Below, in pieces: positions 1 to 7,891 of a stretch of 12,334 bases of DNA. The stretch spans positions 1-12,334 of the forward strand of contig DNTA01000211.1 in NCBI GenBank assembly GCA_003500135.1. Reading direction: 5' to 3'. Position numbers and translations under genes: made by a program. The notes beneath the pieces are model-generated. The model was not told where the DNA came from and searched no databases. It was given only the letters and a program-made list of their open reading frames with translations. The first letter of the stretch is position 1. Each line of letters opens with the position of its first letter. The DNA comes from Cytophagales bacterium. GTDB lineage: Bacteria > Bacteroidota > Bacteroidia > Cytophagales > Cyclobacteriaceae.

Positions 1-121
1 CAGTTTTTAGAAGTACCCTAAAGTCAAAACCATCATCGTTGCCTACATTGTATTGTGCAAAGGTTTGATTGCTGAAGCAAGTCAGTACAATCAGACCAAA
101 AATTAATTTTACTTTACACAT
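1..121 (-). CDS. Partial short secreted protein, module unit A (5' end only)
   Basis: The gene starts at 121 and runs off the left edge, leaving 40 codons. The first ~22 residues form a signal peptide: MCKVK, then a hydrophobic stretch (LIFGLIVLTCF), then a TFAQ cleavage site. The mature protein begins QYNVGNDDGFDF. The same motif (IYSVGNDDSFSF) follows the signal peptide of the broken gene at 2145-2805, so this is its paralogue in the next module unit and would be expected to be about 220 residues with a T9SS sorting tail. That tail lies outside the window. It starts 43 nt after the stop of the FGE-fold gene on the same strand, which suggests co-transcription. Function is unknown. Confidence 0.75.
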   Translation of the reverse strand, partial: MCKVKLIFGLIVLTCFSNQTFAQYNVGNDDGFDFRVLLKT

Positions 122-164
122 AAGTTATCTTTTTTAAATAAATTAATAAAAAAATAAACCCCGG

Positions 165-1835
165 TTAAGGCGCCGGACACACCCGAACACCACGACCGCC
201 ATAAATGTTGCTGCGAATGCTGACTGTAAAGGCGGTAGCGATGTCGCGGTCCGACACACGTAGGAACACTACAGAACTGTACCAATCGCCGCCCCTGAAC
301 CCAGCGCCTGAGGCATTTGTGCCGGGCCAATTAGAGGCATCGGCATTGCCGTTGGCATCTATTATTCCATTGCCATGCGTGCCTGTAAAGGCTCTACCTG
401 TAATGTTTCCCACAGTTATGGTGCGTTCCCAAAGGTTGCCGCTCAGCTCCATGATACACCAATAACTGGCGCCTACGCCTTCGCGTGTATTTACTCCTTG
501 ACCAAAGTTGCCCACCCGCAAAGGCCCCGGGGCATGATTTTCATAAGCAGCGTTGGCTCCATCGTTGCTGGCAGTTTCGTTATTGGCTCCGGGATTGCTA
601 ATTCCAGTGGCTTCGGTTATGCTGGCGCTGCCCCATGCATATTCATTTGCCACAGCGGCTAAGTCGCCACGGCAGGCTTTCTCGTATTCAAGCTCTGTCA
701 TTGGGCGTAAACCTGCCCAGTCTAAGTAAGCAGCAAGGTCTTTCCGTGATAGATAGTTGCAAGCTATATTTTGCCCATCATCGGATTCGTTGGGTATGCC
801 ATTGCCATTATAATCGCAGTAAAATGTAATTGGATCGCTGGCATGAATAGTGGCATCGCAGCGAATACCATTACGATATCGCCTCGTTGGTTCATCGCTC
901 ATCACATAGCGGTTAGTTACAGATGTAGTGCCCGCGGCAAGGCTAGTGGCCGTGCGCGTGTTTTGTTGTGCTCGGGTGAGTGTATTAAGAAATGCCACAT
1001 ATTGCTCTTGGCTTATGGAGTATTTCATGCAGTAAAAAGCGTTGTATCCTTTAGGGAAAGCAGCAGGGAGGGTTTGGCTGTCGACATCGTTAAAATCATC
1101 GGGTGTATAAGGATCGCTTGCGCTTGCGTTGTTGTTGCCCAAACTGCCTGCACCGCCACCGCCAAGGGTTAAAGCGCCTTCGGAGGTGATTTGCAGGGCT
1201 GTACCCGTTGTGCCACTTTCAAAATGACCTTGTATGTCAGCGCTTGTGCCATCGCCCACATAAAAGCTGCCTTGCGGCACATACACCATTTCTATGGCAA
1301 ATACGGCTATTTCAACACTGTCGGCATCAACCAATCCATCGATGCCGTAGTTCCAGCGGAGCTTGGCGCCAGTATAATTTACAGTTTGAGGAATTATATT
1401 TGACGAACTATAAATCATTACCCCTTTGCCATCGGAGGTGGAATTGATGGCGCTGCCGGTTGGCGCCGTATGCCCATCCCCAGCGCCAGTGCCGTCAAGG
1501 TAATTTAGGGTGGCATGATGCCAAGTGGTTTCACTTTTTTTGCGATACTTCACAAATACCCAGCAGGCATCCCAATTGTTTGTTATAGCGGTGTTTCGCC
1601 AAGAGTTGTTCCATGTAATGTCGAAATTGACCAGGGTGTAGTCCAATACGGTGTTTTGCCCGTTGATTGCTACATTGCTTACTACAACACCATGGGCAAA
1701 GGCGCCATTACTTGTAAAGGCAAGTAGTCCAATTAAAACTAAACGAAGTAAGCGTTTTTTGATGTTTAAAGGGTTACTCTCTCTCTCCACGGGGATGAGG
1801 GTTTTAGGGGTTTTTATTAAATTTTGATGTTTCAT
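165..1835 (-). CDS. Secreted FGE-sulfatase/C-type-lectin-fold protein, unit A (intact)
   Basis: 556 residues. A signal peptide (KKRLLRLVLIGLLAF...GAFA) is cleaved near residue 47. Residues ~48-178 form a domain typical of secreted Bacteroidota proteins (VNFDITW, WDACWVFVKY, LRWNYG). Residues ~180-556 form a SUMF1/FGE-sulfatase domain, with MVYVPQGSFYVGDG, LRPMTELEYEKACRG, MELSGNLWE, FRGGDW and GGRGVRVCPAP. True FGEs have two catalytic cysteines a few residues after RGG-[SW/SY]; here those positions are Ser and Leu, so sulfatase-activating activity is unlikely. A structural or ligand-binding role is inferred. Residues 514-545 are hypervariable against the paralogue at 2852-4521. The ATG at 1835 matches the paralogue's length, but a GTG at 1790, just before a purine-rich stretch, is an alternative start. 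The short secreted gene follows 43 nt later. Confidence 0.9.
   Translation of the reverse strand: MKHQNLIKTPKTLIPVERESNPLNIKKRLLRLVLIGLLAFTSNGAFAHGVVVSNVAINGQNTVLDYTLVNFDITWNNSWRNTAITNNWDACWVFVKYRKKSETTWHHATLNYLDGTGAGDGHTAPTGSAINSTSDGKGVMIYSSSNIIPQTVNYTGAKLRWNYGIDGLVDADSVEIAVFAIEMVYVPQGSFYVGDGTSADIQGHFESGTTGTALQITSEGALTLGGGGAGSLGNNNASASDPYTPDDFNDVDSQTLPAAFPKGYNAFYCMKYSISQEQYVAFLNTLTRAQQNTRTATSLAAGTTSVTNRYVMSDEPTRRYRNGIRCDATIHASDPITFYCDYNGNGIPNESDDGQNIACNYLSRKDLAAYLDWAGLRPMTELEYEKACRGDLAAVANEYAWGSASITEATGISNPGANNETASNDGANAAYENHAPGPLRVGNFGQGVNTREGVGASYWCIMELSGNLWERTITVGNITGRAFTGTHGNGIIDANGNADASNWPGTNASGAGFRGGDWYSSVVFLRVSDRDIATAFTVSIRSNIYGGRGVRVCPAP
201..296 (-). other. Candidate hypervariable region of the unit A FGE-fold protein
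   Basis: These 32 codons run from RGG to just before GGRGVRVCPAP. Against the paralogue (2888-2980) the frame RGG-x-W ... LRVSDR ... R ... GGRG is kept, while nearly every residue between differs. Of 21 variable codons, 18 end in C or T (for example GAT, TAC, AGT, GAC, ATC, ACC, AGC, ATT, TAT), the pattern expected from AAY codons mutated at the first two bases. In the C-type-lectin fold this segment lines the ligand-binding face. Some conserved codons also differ silently (GTG/GTT, TCG/TCC), so the two copies did not come recently from one template. Confidence 0.45.
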
Positions 1836-2144
1836 ATTGTCTAATATTACTATGAAAATATACGTAGTAGTTTTTTTATTGTCATTTTTTTTCTCAAATC
1901 GTTATATCTGTCATTTTAGTTGACACTGTCTTTTCCCCGCCTTGTTGCCAAGGGCACACGTATGTTTTTGTTGCCGATTTCGAAGGGCTGTCCTGTCAAG
2001 TTACACGAAAGTTTATTAGATGCAGAAACGCTGAAACACGCGCTGGCCCGGCAATAAAATATACCGCATGTTACCAACCGGGCGTTCTTGTCTGTCAATG
2101 GATTGAGTGTATTTGCATGTGCCATCTTATTAATTATTTGATGG
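1836..2144 (-). other. Intergenic region upstream of unit A, duplicated with the module
   Basis: No convincing gene is present. On the minus strand it separates the stop of the short gene of unit B from the start of the FGE-fold gene of unit A. The stretch ~1916-2010 resembles ~4591-4685 upstream of unit B, with shared landmarks (CACTGTC/CAGTGTC, CCTTGTTG, GCCGATT, GTCAAG, GAAAGTT) at the same 2675-base offset as the coding parts. It is probably the promoter and leader of each module, but I could not identify a clear Bacteroidota -33/-7 promoter. The part nearest the start codon is very rich in T and A. Confidence 0.5.
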
Positions 2145-2805
2145 CTACTGTTTTATGACTTTCTTAAATTCAAAAATATTGCCACTTTCAAATATTATGA
2201 TGTATGAGCCGACAGCAAGGTTTGTGGTTTGTATTGTTGTTTTTTCAATAAAACTACTTTTGTAAACAACTACTCCCGTTGGGTTGATTATTTCAAAGTT
2301 TACAGCTTCGTTATTCCCTTTTGTTTCGATAATGAGTTCGTTGGTAACGGGGTTTGGGTAAATATTGATTTCTTTCAATAGTTTAGCTTTGCAATTAGCT
2401 GAAATGATGTGCGAATATTCGGATTCCCCGTCAAAGTCGGTTTGTTTTAAGCGATAATAGGAAACACCTTTCAACGAATTATCATCAGTGTTTGAATAAT
2501 TAATAACCTGAGTGCTGTTGCCTGCCCCATCAATATTGCCGGCTATTTTCCAGTTCATGCCGTCCTCACTTTTTCTACAGTAAAATAATAATTGTTTATT
2601 TCCGAAGCCGTAGCCCATTTTAAATGTATGCTGCCGTTATTGCATGCACCTTCAAACGTAATTAGTTCAATGGGCAAAGGCAACTCGTTGCCTACCGAAC
2701 CTACACAACTGAACGAAAAACTGTCATCGTTGCCTACTGAATATATCTGGGCTTTTGCAGTTAAAAAACCCCCGGTAAGAGTATAAGTAAAATTTGTACG
2801 CTCAT
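2145..2805 (-). pseudogene. Short secreted protein with T9SS type A sorting tail, unit B (two frameshifts)
   Basis: Restoring one base at each of two homopolymers gives a single 220-residue protein. The start at 2805 opens a signal peptide (MSVQILLILLPGVF) that stops early in the A6 run at 2763-2768; one more base continues it as LTAKAQ. The mature part begins IYSVGNDDSFSF, followed by LPLPIELITFEG and WATASEINNYYFTVEK. A second lost base in the T5 run at 2570-2574 shifts the frame before SEDGMNWK. The end is a classic type A sorting domain (INIYPNPVTNELIIE ... NLAVGSYIIIF ... FKKVIKQ), which directs export by T9SS and surface attachment or release. Only ~20 residues separate the signal from the adhesion-like/tail module, so it is unusually short. 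Decay or sequencing error are both possible. Confidence 0.8.
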
Positions 2806-2851
2806 AATTATGCTTTTAACTTAATTCTAATCAATGATAAATACCCCCTGT

Positions 2852-4521
2852 CTAAGGCGCCGGACAGACCCGAACACCACGGCCACCAAAAGTGATGTTA
2901 CGACTGGGGTCACTGGGGTTGGATTTGCTGCGGTCGGAAACACGCAGTTTACTTAAAGCATCGAACCAACTGCCGCCCCTTCCAATGCCTATGGAAGAAA
3001 TCCAGTTGGCGACATTGGTATCTCCGCTTGCAGTAAGCTCGCCATCACCACTAGCTCCCGTAAATGCCCTTCCTTGGGGGGTGCCCACAGTTACAATGCG
3101 TTCCCACAAGTTACCGCTCATTTCCATAATGCCGTAATAGCTTGCTCCTACACCTACCCGTGTATTTACTCCTTGACCAAAGTTGCCCACCCGCAAAGGC
3201 CCCGGGGCATGACTATTATAAGTAGCGTTGGCTCCAGTGTTGCTGGCAGTTTCGTTATTGGCTCCGGGATTGCTAATTCCAGTGGCTCGAGTTATGCTGG
3301 CGCTGCCCCATGCATATTCATTTGGCACAGCGGCTAAGGCGCCACGGCAGGCTTTCTCGTATTCAAGCTCTGTCATTGGGCGTAAACCTGCCCAGTCTAA
3401 GTAAGCAGCAAGGTCTTTCCGTGATAGATAGTTGCAAGCTATATTTTGCCCATCATCGGATTCGTTGGGTGTGCCATTGCCATTAAAATCGCAGTAAAAT
3501 GTAATTGGATCGCTGGTAGGAATAGTGGCATCGCAGCGAATACCATTACGATGTTGCATCGTTGGTTCATCGCTCATCACGTAGCGGTTAGTTACAGATG
3601 TAGTACCCGCGGCAAGGCTAGTTTCCGTGCGCGTGTTTTGTTGTGCTCGGGTGAGTGTATTAAGAAATGCCACATATTGCTCTTGGCTTATGGAGTATTT
3701 CATGCAGTAAAAAGCGTTGTATCCTTTAGGGAAAGCAGCAGGGAGGGTTTGGCTGTCGACATCGTTAAAATCATCGAGTGCTGTAGGAAGACCGCTTGCG
3801 TTGTTGTTGCCCAAACTGCCTGCACCGCCACCGCCAAGGGTTAAAGCGCCTTCGGAGGTGATTTGAAAAGCAGCGCCGGTTGTGCCGTTCTCAAAATGCG
3901 CCTGTATATTGCTGCTTGTGCCATCGCCCACATAAAAGCTGCTTTGCGGCACATACACCATTTCTATGGCAAATACGGAAACTTCTACGCTGTCGGCATC
4001 TGCCAAGCCGTCCACTCCGTAGTTCCAGCGTAGTTGTACTCCTGTATAGTTTACACTGCCCTGCAACATGTCGGCATCGCGGTGTATAAATACGCCATAA
4101 GCGCCGTCAGAGCCGTTGTCGTTGCTGCTGGCAATGTTGCTGTTGGCAGGTTCGGTGTGCCCATCGCCACTGCCGGTGCCGTCTGTATAGTTCAGCGTTG
4201 CGTGGTTCCATGTAGTTTGATTTTTCAGGCGGTATTTTACAAATACCCATGCGGCATCCCAGTTGGAGGGCCCTGTACTTGTTCGCCATGAGTTGCTCCA
4301 CGCAATGTCGAAATTCACCAGGGTGTAATCCAATACGGTGTTTTCCCGTTGATTGCTAAATTGCTTATTACAACACCATGGGCAAAGGCACCATTACTTG
4401 TAAAGGCAAGTAGTCCAATTAACACTAAACGAAGTAAGCGTTTTTTGATGTTTAAAAGCGTTACTCCCTTCACGCTACAACCGCGTAGGTTTTGAAGAGT
4501 ACTGTTAATTGTTTCGTACAT
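2852..4521 (-). pseudogene. Secreted FGE-sulfatase/C-type-lectin-fold protein, unit B (one frameshift)
   Basis: With one base restored it encodes 556 residues, the same length as the paralogue at 165-1835. The frameshift lies at 4344/4345, where this copy has TTTTCCC and unit A has TTTTGCCC. It separates the signal peptide (KKRLLRLVLIGLLAF...GAFAHGVVISNLAING) from the rest, so no secreted product is expected unless the base is a sequencing error. The remainder is intact: the N-terminal domain (NFDIAW, WDAAWVFVKY), and the FGE-like domain with MVYVPQSSFYVGDG, LRPMTELEYEKACRG, MEMSGNLWE, RGGSW and GGRGVRVCPAP. The FGE catalytic cysteine positions hold Asp and Leu. Residues between RGG and GGRG differ almost throughout from unit A. 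The short T9SS-tail gene follows 46 nt later. Confidence 0.85.
2888..2980 (-). other. Candidate hypervariable region of the unit B FGE-fold protein
   Basis: 31 codons, one fewer than in unit A. Of 20 variable codons, 17 end in C or T (AGT, TTC, GAT, GCT, AGC, AAC, GAC, ATC, ACT, TTT among them). The conserved anchors RGG-x-W, LRVSDR, R and GGRGVRVCPAP match unit A. This segment replaces the catalytic-cysteine loop of genuine FGE. Confidence 0.45.
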
Positions 4522-4846
4522 GATTTGTTAAAATTTATTTAACATACAAAATTTATTCTATTACGTTCTCAAACAATTTTCGTTGCCATTTTCATTGGCA
4601 GTGTCTTTTTCTTAGCCTTGTTGGCAACGGTTCAGTATAGGAATAGTAGCCGATTACGGGCTTCATTCTTGTCAAGATACATGAAAGTTGAAGCGGGCTG
4701 CAAGCCTTGAATTTACTATTGACTTGGCTATTATTCTTATACATTTTTGTGTGAAGATACAATACTATTCAACAATTTTTTTATTGTCTCATTTTTGGAA
4801 TTTCTCATAAATTGCAATTTTTTTAGGATTAGTTCAAAAACTAAAA
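4522..4846 (-). other. Intergenic region upstream of unit B
   Basis: No gene seen. It lies between the stop of the serine hydrolase and the unit B FGE-fold gene, all on the minus strand. About 4591-4685 is the partner of 1916-2010. The rest (4690-4846) is AT-rich, with a 12-bp palindrome AAATTGCAATTT and a weak hairpin (ACAAT, T run, ATTGT). It may hold the hydrolase's terminator and the module's promoter, but neither is clear. Confidence 0.4.
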
Positions 4847-6376
4847 TTAATTCTCCATTTTCATGAATACAATATCATTAACCTTGGACTCGAAAGGTAC
4901 GCTTATTCCTGTTACAATTCCTTTTGTGTTGGTGATAAACTTATATTTATTATACTCAAATAGCTGGAATGACTGATACGTATTTTCGTTAAAATGAATG
5001 AGCGTTGTATCATTAACATAGTTCAATCGAAGATTCCCGTCTTTGATGTAAACACTTAAATCGCCATAGCCGTTGTTTCGGTATTTACCGGTCATTTTAT
5101 TGGAAGGTATTGTTGGTTCAGTTGTATGCTCAGGTTTGGACAAAGATTGAAGATTTTTTACCACACGTTCAATATAGCCTTCTTCTTGCGACCAATCCTT
5201 CTCAACATAGGACATTGGTTCAAAACCTAAAAGACGGTCTAAAATTTCTAACGTGATGATCCAGTAAGCCATTTGAGATCGGAGATTGGCGAAAAGGATC
5301 AGTCCGATTTCTTTATCGGGAATGAAAACGACTTGTGATGTGATGCCTATGTATCCTCCCGGTTTATTATAAAGCAAATGGCCCCGATAAGCCATTACAT
5401 CCCACCCAAGAGCAAATGAATGCATCAGCATAGTATTTCCAAGCTTTCTGGAGATGGGTATATGAGGGGCGAGAAGGGTACCCATGGCTTCTTGTGATAC
5501 CATTCGTTTGTTTTTGAATGTTCCTTCATTTATATTAAATATGAGCCAGTTGCACATGTCGTCAACATTTGAGAAGATTGAACCACTCCCGGATATTTCC
5601 CGCATCATGTTTCCCAAAGGTCGAGCAGGCACATAGCTGCCATCTGGTGTGTATGCATAACGGGTGGCAATATTGTTGGAATGAATGTATTCATTACTGC
5701 CAGGAAAAGTAGTATTTTTCATATCCAGTGGATCGAGTATCCTTTCTCTTGTAAAATCTTCCCATGATTTACCCGATAGCTTCTCGATAAGCACTGTAGC
5801 GACCTGATACATTTGGTTTTGATATTGCGGTACGGTTCGAAATGATTCAGATAAATCCAGGTATTTTATCCGTTCAACTATTCCGTCCCTGCCGTATTGA
5901 TCACAAATGGCAAATTGCATCATATTATGTGCAGGCAAACCTGTCCTATGGCTTAAAATATCAATAACGGTTGCCTGATCACTCCAAAGACTGTCTTTTA
6001 ATTCGAATTCAGGAAGATGTTTCTTTACACGGTCATCCCATGATAGTCCACCTTCATCCACAAGTATCCCAATTCCGTTAGCTGTAAAAGATTTCGTGGA
6101 AGATCCGGTCGAAAACAATGTTTCAGTAGTGACAGGTAATTGAGATTTCAGGTTCCTAAAGCCATAGCCCTTTTTGAAAATCACCTCTCCGTCTTTCACA
6201 ACTCCAATGGCTAACCCGGGAACGTTCCATTTGTTTTTTATGAGCTTAAGAACAGAATCAACTTCTTGAATAAATGATCTTTTTGAATATTTGCTTTCCT
6301 GACTGTAGCTTTTTGAATTAAAGGCTACATACAATAAGATGGTCAGATAAATAAAAATTGTTTTAACATGTTTCAT
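4847..6376 (-). CDS. Secreted beta-lactamase-fold serine hydrolase with DUF3471-like tail
   Basis: 509 residues. An N-terminal signal peptide (KTIFIYLTILLYVAF ... SYSQ) is cleaved near residue 26. Residues ~35-390 form a class C beta-lactamase/transpeptidase-like domain with the nucleophile motif S92-S-T-K95 (in FSTGSSTKSF), ILSHRTGLP at 140-148, and Y185-Q-N187. A KPGG motif near residue 335 takes the place of the usual K-T-G or H-x-G. Residues ~420-509 look like DUF3471, a beta-rich tail common on such hydrolases in Bacteroidota. The protein probably acts in the periplasm on a peptide or ester substrate. The family includes esterases, D-amino peptidases and penicillin-binding proteins, so real beta-lactamase activity is not implied. 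The frame is intact and no operon partner is close. Confidence 0.9.
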   Translation of the reverse strand: MKHVKTIFIYLTILLYVAFNSKSYSQESKYSKRSFIQEVDSVLKLIKNKWNVPGLAIGVVKDGEVIFKKGYGFRNLKSQLPVTTETLFSTGSSTKSFTANGIGILVDEGGLSWDDRVKKHLPEFELKDSLWSDQATVIDILSHRTGLPAHNMMQFAICDQYGRDGIVERIKYLDLSESFRTVPQYQNQMYQVATVLIEKLSGKSWEDFTRERILDPLDMKNTTFPGSNEYIHSNNIATRYAYTPDGSYVPARPLGNMMREISGSGSIFSNVDDMCNWLIFNINEGTFKNKRMVSQEAMGTLLAPHIPISRKLGNTMLMHSFALGWDVMAYRGHLLYNKPGGYIGITSQVVFIPDKEIGLILFANLRSQMAYWIITLEILDRLLGFEPMSYVEKDWSQEEGYIERVVKNLQSLSKPEHTTEPTIPSNKMTGKYRNNGYGDLSVYIKDGNLRLNYVNDTTLIHFNENTYQSFQLFEYNKYKFITNTKGIVTGISVPFESKVNDIVFMKMEN

Positions 6377-6426
6377 GATTCTATAATTTCAAGCTATTCG
6401 TAATTGTCTGATTATTTGCAAACAGC

Positions 6427-6594
6427 AACGGCCTCGGCTAAGAAACGAAGGACTTTTGAAGCGATTTCCTGTCCTCCGAAACCGAGGTTTGCCAAATGAA
6501 CAAACCATGCTGAAGGCCCTGTATGCCCTATGTTTTATTGGCCATTGCTGAACCGAACACCTCCGGTGGAGGTTTAATATAAATCCCTTAAATT
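6427..6594. repeat. Dispersed repeat R1 with CCTCC/GGAGG hairpin
   Basis: This stretch aligns to 11930-12123, with shared blocks GGCTAAGAAACG, TATCCTGTCC or TTTCCTGTCC, AAATGAACAAACCA and TGCCCTATGTTTT over ~128 bases (roughly 75-80% identity by eye). Both copies are followed by an inverted repeat: here ACCTCC-GGT-GGAGGT (6559-6573), then TTAATATAAATC. It fills the gap between the serine hydrolase and the decayed IS91-type element. No ORF fits. Function unknown. Confidence 0.65.
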
Positions 6595-6632
6595 TTAAAT
6601 TTATTAATATTTCAATTTAACAATTATACATT

Positions 6633-7549
6633 ATGAATCAATTTAAAAAAGTAAGGACTTAGGGAAAGTACCTTTGAACCCCAAGGCCGAAGGGCCCTTC
6701 CTTAAGCTGGCAGGCTTTCTTTCTGCAAAGGACTACCCGCCCCGGGCCGTGGCAATTATACCAGCGAGATCCGCTACATCTTCTCCTATTACAACCACAA
6801 AGACCCTGCGCTGATCGACCAGGAGGACATCATTGCCTACATCCACTTTATTAAAAAACAGTTCGCCCCCGGATACGATAAATGCCGCATGGTAGCCCAG
6901 GCCTGTAGCTTCTTTTACAAAAACATCCTAAGGGCGCCTTTCGTGGCGCCCAGTGCCTTTTACCCACGACGAGAGTACAACCCCCCCCAATATCCTTGGC
7001 CAGGAACAGATCAGGCGCTTGCCCAACAGCGCCTCAAACCTGAAGTACAAATGCATCCTGGGCATGTTCTATGGTACCGGATTGCGCCTGGATGAGATGG
7101 TGTACCTGAAGACCAGTAGTATCGACCCTAAAAAACTGGAAGTCAAGGTCATCAAAGGCAAGGGCAACAAGGACCGCATCACCCTACTGCCCGAAAGCCT
7201 GCTGCCTGACCTGAGAAGCTATTACCTGAAGTCCCGCCCGAAAAACTTTCTGTTTGAAGGAAGAAGGACCGGCAAGCCCATGGGCAATGGCGCCATGCAG
7301 GTCATCGTCCGCAATGCCATGGCCGATGCCGGCTTTGAAAAAGGCATGTACTCGGCACATAGTCTAAGACATTCATTTGCTACCCACCTGCTGGACCAGG
7401 GCGTAGACCTGCATACCATCAAGACCCTGCTGGGGCACTCCAAAATAGAAACCACCATGGTTTACCTGCCTCTTCAGGAGTGCAAAAGGGCCGCCCTGGT
7501 ATCCCCTTTTGATCAATTAAATGCCCGGGGTGATGTCAACAAAGATTAA
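6633..7549 (+). pseudogene. Tyrosine recombinase of an IS91-type element (three frameshifts)
   Basis: Correcting three single-base indels gives one 305-residue recombinase from the ATG at 6633. The indels are a missing A in the A6 run at 6645-6650, a missing G at 6751, and an extra C in the C8 run at 6981-6988. The N-terminal core-binding domain reads LKLAGFLSAKDYPPRAV, then GNYTSEIRYIFSYYNH. The catalytic domain is intact: Arg in GTGLRLDE (7085), Lys in KGKGNKDR, His/Arg in HSLRH (7358-7369), His in LLGHS, and Tyr in MVYLP (7463). It would cut and rejoin DNA by a 3'-phosphotyrosine link. The first codons of an IS91-family transposase overlap its end by 17 nt, the known two-gene layout of some IS91-like elements. 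Base composition is visibly GC-richer than the neighbours, which suggests transfer. Confidence 0.85.
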
Positions 7550-7646
7550 GACAAACTTCCAGGCATTGTTCGATCCCCATGGCTTTGCCTGGAAAAACAA
7601 CCACACCAGAGCCGTGGCTTCCAAAATCCATTCCTGCCATAGGTAG
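7533..7646 (+). pseudogene. N-terminal stump of IS91-family transposase
   Basis: 37 codons starting MSTKIKTNFQALFDPHGF and ending AVASKIHSCHR before a stop. The A-x-x-K-I-x-x-C-H pattern matches the start of the zinc-binding domain of IS91-type single-strand transposases, which then continues with a second Cys pair. That part is gone: the sequence changes at a CCTGCC/GGCAGG inverted repeat (7633-7651) that overlaps the stop. It overlaps the recombinase end in a different frame, as in intact elements. It is too short to be functional. Confidence 0.6.
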
Positions 7647-7651
7647 GCAGG
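7633..7651. repeat. Inverted repeat at the IS91 transposase break
   Basis: CCTGCC, a 7-base loop and GGCAGG form a short perfect hairpin. It lies exactly where similarity to the transposase ends, so it may mark a deletion junction or another element's edge. Confidence 0.5.
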
Positions 7652-7693
7652 CAACGAATAACTGAAAAAACGAACAGGTCCAAACCAACCATT

Positions 7694-7730
7694 AAAAAGC
7701 CTCAAAGACCATCACCCTTTGAGGCTTTTT
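7694..7730. terminator. Strong bidirectional Rho-independent terminator
   Basis: A 13-bp perfect stem (AAAAAGCCTCAAA / TTTGAGGCTTTTT) with an 11-base loop and U tracts on both strands. It closes the IS91-type remnant on the plus strand and could also stop minus-strand transcription from the small membrane protein gene at 7892-8164. The remaining 160 bases to that gene are AT-rich and show nothing else. Confidence 0.85.
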
Positions 7731-7891
7731 CTAAACGTTTTTTCAGCTATTCGGCTAAATGTTGTGCTTTAGTGCTTATTTTTTTAACCCATGTTTTTCC
7801 TACAAAACATCTTTCTGTTCCTGTTCTATAAATTTGGAACACGGGAAAATTAATTCTATTTCTTATCTCATAATTTACTTTCCTTAATTCT

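Larger units (their letters stand above)
1..2010 (-). repeat. Tandem module duplication, unit A (window part)
   Basis: This corresponds to about 2676-4685 at a constant offset of 2675 bases, checked at 488, 721, 1041 and 1924. Similarity is very high in 488-1080 (roughly 95% by eye, no indels) and lower toward both ends of the FGE-fold gene. The duplicated stretch covers the upstream region, the FGE-fold gene and the start of the short secreted gene. Confidence 0.85.
2676..4685 (-). repeat. Tandem module duplication, unit B
   Basis: This is the partner of 1-2010. The short secreted gene extends the unit leftward to 2145, a part whose partner lies outside the window. Gene order, strand and spacing (46 nt here, 43 nt in unit A between the two genes) are preserved, so it is one duplication of a whole two-gene module. 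Confidence 0.85.

Noticed and set aside
1916..2125. 69-codon minus-strand ORF between the module units
   Set aside because: It lies in the duplicated upstream region; the partner region in unit B does not keep the frame, and it has no signal, motif or family resemblance.
201..2980. A complete DGR cassette in the window
   Set aside because: No reverse transcriptase, accessory protein gene or adenine-rich template repeat was found on either strand; only candidate variable regions are present.
7517..7705. 62-codon minus-strand ORF after the recombinase
   Set aside because: It is antisense to the IS91 recombinase end and transposase stump, which have clear protein similarity on the plus strand.
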